The translations under genes were made by a program, and so were the position numbers. Shown here in pieces: positions 55,965-64,000 of a DNA stretch of 64,000 bases. The DNA is from Azolla caroliniana (Eukaryota > Polypodiophyta), in contig JBHGNT010000008.1 in the NCBI GenBank assembly GCA_043228905.1, forward strand, positions 11,470,001-11,534,000. The letters are read 5' to 3'. The notes below the pieces were generated by a model that saw only the letters and a program-made list of their open reading frames with translations, made no database searches and had not been told where the DNA came from. Numbering within the stretch: the stretch's first letter is position 1; the number at the start of each line of letters is the position of its first letter.

Positions 55965-57480
55965 GTGCATAGTGCGGAATCCATATGTGATAGAATGCAC
56001 ATGCTCCAAGAAACCTTCGAACTTCGGATTGTGACTCGCATACTTCTTTCACAGCTTGAATCGCATCGATCTTGGTTGGTGACGGTCTTTAGCTGTAGGG
56101 CCCACATAGATATCCGATTACCAATATTTCTTCTTGCCCGAATGCTGATTTCTCATCGGAAAGTGTTAGGTGCACATCTTGTAACCTCCAAAGCACTTTC
56201 TCGCAATCATGAATATGGTCGACTACGAACTTTCGGCATCCCCGATCATCCATAGTTTCATCTTTTTTTTCTACCACACATCCTTTCATAGGAATGTCAT
56301 CTAGGAACGGCATCGTTATCTTCGGAATGCAATCTCGAAGAACCTTGTTCATTGCATTCATCATATGTGCAACCGAGTTCGTCGTGCAATCGAGTGGTAG
56401 CGTACACATCCGGACTAATCCTATCGGTGTCCATATGGTAGTGATGTCTCGGCTCTCCACAGCTAGTTGGAATTGGTCATACGTCTCCGATGGAGTATAT
56501 CGCACGACCGGCAAATGCTTCCACAAATTCTTCGACTATGGGACCGACTCTGGAGTTTTGGATCGTGACCTTGTTCACCAGTTGCAAGTCTTGGATAAAT
56601 CAGAGGGACCCATTCTTCTTCGGAACCGTAAACCATCGATTTGAGTATGGAGCGTTTGATGGCTCTAGAATCCCCATCGCCACCTTCTCCTTGAGCAAGT
56701 CGATGATTTTGGGAATATGCGCCCGCGACATCGGAATCGGCTTCAGGTTCCACAGCACACGGTCAATCGTGAAGATCACCATCGACTCCACTATCTTCGG
56801 ATCAACGCACCTTATCTCCTTCGATGTGAATGCAAATGCTTTCCCATGTTGTTCCAACATCCCACAGAATCGTTCTTCTTCAGTTTGTAAAAGGAAACCA
56901 CCTCCACCGATCCGAAGTTTCTTCCGGGTCTTATCCGTGAAGGCATGTCTGATATCCACGGACTTCCGAAGTATCGGATCTCTTGAGACTTCTTTCCTCT
57001 TTTGCTCACTATCGGCGGGTAATGGTCCCGCGGCCTGTTTCACTTTCTTCTCCACAGTCTTGTATTTCGTACTTACCATTGCTTCTTCTTTGCGGAGCAC
57101 ATCCGGCCCCATTTTCGCAACGATCTCGTACATCTCGACCGATTCCACCGGGACTACCCGGTCTCCTTGGCTTTTATCCTCCACAAGCTCTTCAGGCCGT
57201 TGTTGCGTGCTCCCATAGAACACTTCATCGACTACCCCCACGATTTCTTCGTCTTCTTTTATTATTGATGCCGACTGCAACTTATCCTCTACTCTTCGGT
57301 ATTCTTTCTTCTTTCCTTTGGTTACGACCATGTATGTAGATGCCCCATCCGGACCGATTCATACTTGTTTTTCTCTGAGAGTTTTCTTCCTGTGTGGGGT
57401 ATCATGGCTTCTCGGATTATCACTTCCCCACTCCGCAACACTCCGCTCTAAAAATCCATGCTTGTTTGGGACAAGAGCTC
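55965..57480 (-). pseudogene. H3: Ty3/gypsy pol fragment (RT)
   Basis: Minus strand from 57331: a charged N-terminal part, then SVDIRHAFTDKTRKKLRIGG, HGKAFAFTSKEIRCVDPKIV, LWNLKPIPMSRAHIPKIIDL, ILEPSNAPYSNRWFTVPKKN, FIQDLQLVNKV, VYDQFQLAVESRD, MPFLDDIPMKGC (catalytic box near 56290), SAFGQEEILVIGYLCGPYS and SQSEVRRFLGACAFYHIWIP. The RT is well preserved; a frame change near 56600 separates its two halves. No LTR, gag, RNase H or integrase. It belongs to the same lineage as H2. Confidence 0.85.
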
Positions 57481-57483
57481 TAG

Positions 57484-58139
57484 TGTCGTAGTGTGAATCA
57501 CACACTATGTGAAATATGTAAAACACTATATCCGATTTAGAGTACGTATAATAAATAATAAATAAAATATTAAAAATATTTATTACGTGCATAGGGCAAG
57601 ATTTGAACCCTGTAGCTCCACGTAGACAAACCCCAGCCTTACCACTATACTAGCATACTATGAATTTTAAAGTTATACTAAACTTTATCCATGTAAATAT
57701 TCTAGATATGCATGGTACAAAAAGTTATTCATGCATGCACACTCGAGTTAAAAGAGAAGATGGGATAGAAAGCTAATCATGCACATGCAGTGTGCATGAA
57801 AACTAAAGTTAGGAAAAGCATGATGCTTGGATGTGATAAACTTAGACTCTTCCAACACTATATAAGGAAGAGAGAAAGATGTAGAGGATTGTTGATTTTT
57901 TTTTTAGAAGGATTGATTAATACAAAATATTCGTGGGATTCATGATTTTACCATCTAATTCTCTCTTACAATCTAATTACCCATTAATGCATTATACTCG
58001 TGGGATTCACGGGTTTCATATCTTCTTCTTACAATCTCTTCCTAACTAACATTATCTCATATTCTTCTTTCTCCGAGTCCAAAACCCCAGCGGTTCCCAC
58101 CCGACTCACACAAACGATCCAGCGCCGAAAGGCATGACA
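57484..58139 (+). mobile_element. N2-like LTR e
   Basis: 656 bp, TGTCGTAGTGTGAATC to GGCATGACA. Like the N2 LTR it has the terminal hairpin, the antisense tRNA-like block (57592-57655), the TATATAAG region near 57862, the GGATT-loop palindromes near 57930 and 57993, and the CGGTTCCCACCCGACTCAC end. It is clearly diverged from N2. Confidence 0.85.
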
Positions 58140-60049
58140 CAGTGGTGAACCCGATGTTAAAGAGGTGGTAGGGAGGATATCAAGTGCAAAGATGGCTTCG
58201 ACAAGCGGAACTCAAGGAGAAGAATTGATGAAAGGCATCATGTCCGTCGTAGAAATCATGCTCAAGGCGAGAGATCGAGAGGCTTTTATCAACGAAGCTA
58301 GATACAAAGACTCGAAGAGATGCAGCCTATACGAGTTCGACCAATGGGTGCCATCGATGAAGACCCACCACAGTGCCATGCATGCTTTTGTTGAGTTTGA
58401 GTGTCGCTTTGCGCAACTCTCGGAGCGGGATCAAAGATTAGTGGGGGACGATAAAGTCCTAATGTTCGTGAAATCGATCGATCGGAATGAAAGGAAGGCC
58501 ATTGGAATCCAACTCGAGGATGACGATGGTGCAAATGTCCTCATCGAGAATTGGGCCAAAGTGGAAAGGGTATGTCGACAACATGACGAGAGGAAGACAA
58601 GATTCTCGTCGACAAGAACATGACCCATGAGAGAGGATCAAAGGAGAACGGGATGTGGCAATACACCACCACCGAAGGAAGAAAGCTCGAAGACGGAAGA
58701 TTCGATACTCAACATAGGAGCCTTAATTAGAGAAGCAATAGAGAACTTAAAGGTGCAAAGTGATGCTGAAGAGAAGCTTCAAAAGGAGCAAAAATTGAAG
58801 CAGATGGTGAGCGAGGACGAAGAGACCTCCCAACAAATGTGGATTAATGATACGGCCAATACGAAGGCCCAAGTTCAATACGACAACACCACGGGAGAAG
58901 GTGTGGAACAAGATGCCTTTGTCTTTCAAAGAAACAATGATGAAGAATGAAACCAATGAATCGAGGGTGGTGAATGCCACTTCAAGCGAGGACAAATGTT
59001 TCGGAACACGCATCGTGTCTGAAACATCATGTGATGAAGGTGCAAGCATGAGCAAAGCTTGCATGATGAAGGGAGATAAAAAGTGTGAGGTCAACATGAT
59101 TGAGGAGATAGCCACGAAAAATGACATCGAGTCAGAGGTGGCTATGGACGAGTCAATGGCGGGTGGTCGTGTCAAGACATTTTCCACAGTTGTTCTAGAA
59201 ACTTGGGCAGATGTGTCGAAAAGAAAATGTGAGACCCAAGAGACGGAAGGTGGCGGCGAGGAAGTGAAGGCCGAAGCTAACACATGCGAAGAAGAGGGAG
59301 ATGTCAAGATGAAGAGGGTAGACAATGATGATGAAGAGACTTTCCCCACAAAAGTTCCTGAGGCTTGGGCATTAACCGATGTAAGACCTAAGAAACGGAA
59401 GGTGGTGGTGAAGAAGCAAAGATCAAAGCCAATGCGAACAACCATAAGGTGGAAGTGGCTAAGGGTAGCACAACAAAGGCAATGGCAAACTACAAAATTG
59501 TATAAATCCCTCTACACTTGTTTGAGAGACTTGGGCATTAACCGATGTAAGACCCAAGAGAAGGATGGTGGCGGCGAGGAAGCAAGGGTTGAAGCTAGTG
59601 TGGGCAACAAGGAAGTCATGGTCCACTCCAAAGTATACCACGAAAGTAGAAAAACTGAGAAGCATGAAATGTGTTCACTTAAGGACCTCGAGGTGAGCAT
59701 GCAGTTGAAAAATGGACCACTAAGAGTACTCAACAATAGTATTTCGATAAAGCCTTCGAAAGGCATGCATGAAACAAGAAAGGATGATAAAAGAAAGTTA
59801 GATGACCAAGGAAATGGTCGAGATGAAGGTGACACATGTACAAAGCATACAACGTTATGCTCTACAGGAGAAAAGGCAGCCATGACAACCAGCCATGGAA
59901 ATGCAAAGAGTGAGCGAAGAATATGGTAGATTGGATGGCAATGGCAGTTCGGGTATGAAGAAGAAACATCGATGAAGTAGAGTAATAAAAAGAGGAACCT
60001 CACCACAATTGGCACATACTGGTGGATGTGCAGGTTTGGTGGGGGTGAA
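58140..60049 (+). pseudogene. Internal region 3 (gag-only, broken)
   Basis: MASTSGTQGEELMKGIMSVV starts at 58192. ARYKDSKRCSLYEFDQWVPS, FECRFAQLSERDQRLVGDDK and VCRQHDERKTRFSSTRT follow, then TGA at 58621. A second frame at 58847-59929 has SMSKACMMKGDKKCEVNMIE, TVVLETWADVSKRKCE, TKVPEAWALTDVRPKKRKV and the end SERRIW. This is the best preserved family B protein and keeps Ser where N2 has the amber codon. No pol. Confidence 0.75.
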
Positions 60050-60935
60050 TGTCGTGTGGTTTTTCACACACGATATGAAAACTAGTAAAACAATTATTTA
60101 AGATTAGCTTAATGTATTCATATGGAAAGATAGATGTCTTCAAGAGCTTCATAGCGTATTTTACTACGCATGAAACGAATAAACAAGTATCAAGTTATGT
60201 GAGTGTGAAGTTTAAAGAAGAAAAAAGAAACGACAAAACAGTGAGATATCCCACATAGATAGGACAACATTGGAACCCAGGATATATAAGGGAAACCAAA
60301 ACTTATTCATTCTATCAATGTTTGCAGCATAGAATGTTCAAGGTGACTTTATGGATGATTGGATCATTTGGCCGAATTATACGGACGGTCGCATGCAACT
60401 AAAACTAAAAGGCATGCAACTAAAAATGGAAGCATGCAACTAAAAGTAGGGGCCATGCAACTAATAATAGAGGCCATGCAACTAAAGGTGGACATGCAAG
60501 GTAACATTGGGGAGGAGGATCAACAAAGAGCTTGATATATGTTCCATTTTTTTTCATCTACTTTTTTTTCCTTCTTCTTCTCTCGGAGATTTCAAAACCA
60601 AACTATCTCTCATATTGATATCACATTCTTAGCTTGGCTTGCTCAATCTTCCTTGTCAAAAATTATCTTTGATATTCATATAGGACCACTCCTTATATGG
60701 TTGTTGGCTCCTTTCTTTAAAAATTTTATCTCTCATTTTCATTTCCAACCCGTTCTAACAAGATTCTTGAATTATAAAAGAATCTATTTTCTTATGCAAT
60801 AAACAAACGTTTTCTCTCATTTACTCGTCTTATATGTGAATTTTGCTTGTGTTGTACGTGTTGCACTAAATCCTTCTAGTCCAACCCTGGCAGTTCCGCC
60901 TCACGATCCGCACATAGTGACGGATTTTCACGACA
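60050..60935 (+). mobile_element. LTR f, a third LTR type
   Basis: 886 bp, TGTCGTGTGGTTTTTCACAC to TTTTCACGACA. It shares only the terminal hairpin type with LTR a and lacks telo-box repeats. It follows internal region 3 directly although that region starts behind an N2-like LTR. Confidence 0.75.
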
Positions 60936-61397
60936 TAATAAAGTGGTCATAAACCCTAATTTCCTTACGGAAGCCAAAAACCCTAATTTTCCCTACGGAA
61001 GCCATATCTCTCATAAACCCTAAATTTCCTTACGGAACTCATAAACCCTAATTTTCCTTACGGAATCCATATCTCTCATAAACCCTAATTTCCTTATGGA
61101 AGCCAAAAACTCTAATTTTCCCTACGGAAGCCATATCTCTCATAAACCCTAATTTCCCTACGGAAGCCATATCTCTCAAAACCCCTACTTTTCTTTTCTA
61201 TTAAATTTAGTAAACCTAAACTTCTGAATCCCAATCTTGGGACATATTGTAATTTCTTTTCCTTTGCTCATGAAAAATTATTAAATTTCTTAATTCCATT
61301 AATTGTTAAAAATATAAACACACGAATGTGATGTCCTCTGGTCGGAGGCCCTGGGGTCCTGCCTAAAGTTCACGTGACCTAATCGTATTTTCGTGAC
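60936..61397 (+). mobile_element. Family B LTR g, 3' part only
   Basis: Begins in telo-box repeats (CATAAACCCTAATTTCCTTAC) and ends CGTATTTTCGTGAC before TTTGGTGAACTCGACGTG. The U3 part is missing. Confidence 0.8.
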
Positions 61398-62624
61398 TCT
61401 TTGGTGAACTCGACGTGAAACATCAAGTGATGAAGGTGCAAGTATGAGCAAAGCTTGCATGATCAAGGGAGATAAAAATTGTGAGGTCAACATGATTGAG
61501 GAGGTAGCCATGAGAAACGACATTGACTTAGAGGTGGCTATGGACGAGTCAATAGCTGATGGCCGTGTCGATACTTTCTCCACACTTGTTCCAGAGACTA
61601 GGGTAGATGCGTCGGAAAGCAAATGTGAGACCCAAGAGACGGAAGGTGGCGGCGAGGAAGTGAAAGCCGAGGCTTACACATGCCAAGAAGAAGGAGATGT
61701 CAAGATGAAGAAGGTACATGATGACCACGAAGAGACTTTCCCCACACTCGTTCTGGAGACTTGGGCATTAACTAATGTAAGAACCAAGAGATGGAAGGTG
61801 AACACCAAGAAACAAAGGTCAAAACCAATGCGGATAGCCATAAGGTGGATGCGGCTAAGGGTCGCACGACCAAGGCAATGCCAAACTACAAAATTCCTCC
61901 ACACTCGTTTGAGAGACTTGGGCATTAACCGATGTAAGACCCAAGCGAAGGACGGTGGCGGCAAGGAAGCAAGGGTTAAAGCCAATGTGTGCAACAAGGA
62001 CGTAAAGCAAAGCAATATGACGAAAGTCCATGCATGCGACAAAGAGGTCAAGCAAAGCACGAAGACAAAAGCTAATGTGTGCGACAAAGAGACCAAACAA
62101 ACCTCAGAAAGCAAAGATATGGGCCAAGTGGGCCAAGCGGATATGAAAGATGTGATCACAAAACCTAAAAAGGATAATACTAGCGTAGAAGTCATGGTCA
62201 ACTCCAACACGATAGTATACCACGAAAGTGGAAAAAATTGAGAAGCATTAAATGTGTTCATTTAAGGACCTTGAGATTAGCATATAGTTGAAGAATGAAC
62301 CACTAAGGGTGCTCAACAATAGTATTTCGACAAGGCCTTCGAAAAGCATGCATGGAACAAGAAAGAATGATAAAAGAAAATTAGATGACCAAGGTGATGG
62401 CTGAGATGAAGGTGGCACATGCATAAGGAGTGAAGCACTATGCTCTAGACGAGCAAAGAGAGCCATGACAATTGGTCATGGAAATGCAAAGAGTGGACGA
62501 AGAATATGGTGGGTCGGATGGCAATGGTGATTCGGGTACATCGATGAAAAAGTAAAGTTATCAAAAGTGGAGCCTCACCAAAATTGGCACATACCGGTGG
62601 ATGTGCAGGTTTGGTGGGGGTGAA
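61398..62624 (+). pseudogene. Family B internal region 4 (5' deleted)
   Basis: The primer region is joined directly to the middle of the gag-like gene. The frame at 61444-62241 reads MSKACMIKGDKNCEVNMIEE, TLVPETRVDASESKCETQET, TLVLETWALTNVRTKRWKV and Lys-rich repeats CDKEVKQSTKTKANVCDKET. The Trp-rich end is degraded near 62500 (RRIWWVGWQW). The Gag N-terminal domain is entirely absent. Confidence 0.75.
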
Positions 62625-63984
62625 TGTCGTGTGAATCTTCACACACTATGTAAAAAACTATGTAAAGAAATAATGGAATAATTATTTTAGATTAGATTAG
62701 TAGCTTGTTATAGAAATATGGATGTACTCAAGAACTTTAAAACGCATTTCATTACATACAAAATGGAAGTTATGAGAACATGAAGTTTGAGAAGATAGGG
62801 AAAATAGAACTATGATTTATCCCACATAGATAGGAAACTTAAGGCCCTGGCTAAATACGCACATTGAGATCCCTCATTTTTCATTTGTCCTAAGAGCAGT
62901 TTGTCCACTTTGTGTAGATGGATGAATGTGGCCAAGTTACCAAAATACCAAACTGGAATCGGTTGGAAAGCAAACTAGAACCGGTTGGAAAGCAAACCGG
63001 AACAGGTTGGTAAGCAATATGGAACTGGCCGGTAAGCAATCTGGAACTGGCCGGTAAGCAAACAGGAACCGGCTGGAAAGCAATTCGGAACTAGCTGGTA
63101 AGCAAACCAAAACCGGCCGTTAAGCAAACTGGAACGGACCGGGTAATCAAATCGAAATTGGCGAAATCGGCAATCGGATGGAGTCGGAAACCGGGCGACA
63201 CAAGCAACCGGAAACCGGCAATCGGACGGAACCGACGATCGGACGAGGCTAGACGTGGACTAGGGTGATTGGATGGGCGGCGATCGAGACGGACGGATGA
63301 TAGGATCATGTGGCAAATTAAAGTAAAGTAAAGGAAACTAAAGTAAAGGGCATGTGGACGGTCGCATGCAACTAAAAGAAAAAGGCATGCTACTAGAAAT
63401 GGATGCAACTAAAAGAAAAAGGCATGCTACTAAAAATGGATGCAACTGAAAGAAAAAGGCATGCTACTAAAAATGGATGCAACTAAAAGTAGAGGCCATG
63501 CAACTAGAAGTGGACATGCAAAGTAACATGGAAGGCTATGATCATGATCAACGGAGAACTCCATATATATTCCATTTTTTTTCCCTACACTTATTTTCTT
63601 ATCCTTATTAGCTCTCTTATCTTATCGAAGCCAAAAACACTAATTTCTGTACGGAAGCCATAAGACTCATAGACCCTAATTTTCCCTACGGAAGCCATAT
63701 CTCTCAAAATCTAAAATCCCTTATCAAAGCCAAAACCCTAAATTTCTATTGAATCCATATTTAGTTTCTTCTAATCTATTATTCTAGTGATCTCCATAAG
63801 CTAAACTTTTGTAATCCCAATCTTGGGATTGATTGTAATCTTTCTTTCTATTTGTTAATGAAATTTGTCAATCTTTCTTATTTCCATTAATTGTTTAATA
63901 TAAACATATGAATCTGCTATCCTCTGGTCGGACGCCCCGGGGTCCTGCCTCAAGTTCACATATCCTCGTCGTATTTTCGCGACA
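62625..63984 (+). mobile_element. Family B LTR h
   Basis: 1360 bp, TGTCGTGTGAATC to TTCGCGACA. It contains the 20-bp AAGCAAACCGG repeats, a (GGCATGCTACTAAAAATGGA)-type repeat of about 37 bp near 63380-63500 and a short telo-box tract. Confidence 0.87.
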
Positions 63985-64000
63985 TCGGAACCGACCGATA
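63985..64000. other. Unassigned flank, possibly LTR repeat sequence
   Basis: TCGGAACCGACCGATA resembles the GGAACCGACC words of family B LTR repeats, so LTR h may end inside another LTR copy. Too short to decide. Confidence 0.35.

Noticed and set aside
57484-57500. LTR e as 3' LTR of gypsy fragment H3
   Set aside because: H3 lies on the minus strand and LTR e is oriented with the plus-strand internal region 3, which follows its primer-like site.
48161-63984. One single giant nested element with LTR a and LTR h as a pair
   Set aside because: LTR a is truncated at 48519 and flanks ACTAG and TCGGA do not match; several independent insertions or recombination products fit better.

Overview
This is nuclear DNA from a repeat-rich flowering plant. 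The window holds one ordinary gene with plant-type introns, surrounded by LTR retrotransposons of the Ty1/copia and Ty3/gypsy classes. Several of these have primer-binding sites of the initiator-Met tRNA type (TGGTATCAGAGC). No rRNA gene, intact tRNA gene, CRISPR array or bacterial feature was seen. I cannot name the species.

Layout. Positions 1-416 are a reversed copia LTR end with 54-bp tandem repeats. Positions 1954 to about 6380 (H0) are a decayed Ty3/gypsy element on the plus strand with its 3' LTR. Positions 6780-28748 are a four-element nest. Host copia H1 (+) is split by copia N1 (-, 8029-27462, TSD ATTAT). N1 is in turn split by N2 (11180-20235), a tandem array LTR-int-LTR-int-LTR-int-LTR of a gag-only retroelement, and by copia N3 (+, 21752-26564, TSD CTTCG). 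A later 774-bp tandem duplication (7711-9258) copies the H1/N1 junction. Positions 28749-31571 are intergenic with microsatellites. Positions 31572-35629 (-) are the only bona fide gene, a five-exon bHLH transcription factor of the bHLH62/bHLH78 (group XII) type. Positions 35630 to about 38990 are intergenic. From about 38990 to 47824 lies gypsy H2 (-), split by copia N4 (40632-46753, TSD GTGGT), which itself carries a solo LTR N5 (43490-43958, TSD ATGCC). Positions 47825-48160 are a copia scrap. Positions 48161-63984 are a complex of LTRs and gag-only internal regions of a second, related family (B), interrupted by a gypsy pol fragment (55965-57480).

How it works together. The bHLH gene is the only host function visible; everything else is parasitic DNA in various stages of decay. 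All autonomous pol reading frames seen here carry stops, frameshifts, deletions or lost catalytic residues. The least described material is the gag-only family. It has no pol, a charged two-part Gag-like protein with repeated LET-type motifs and a Trp-rich C-terminal motif, LTRs that begin with a hairpin whose stem shows a compensatory change, twin GGATT-loop hairpins in the presumed RNA leader, and an antisense tRNA-like block or telo-box arrays inside the LTR. Positions were read by eye from sequence and conceptual translations. No database search was possible.
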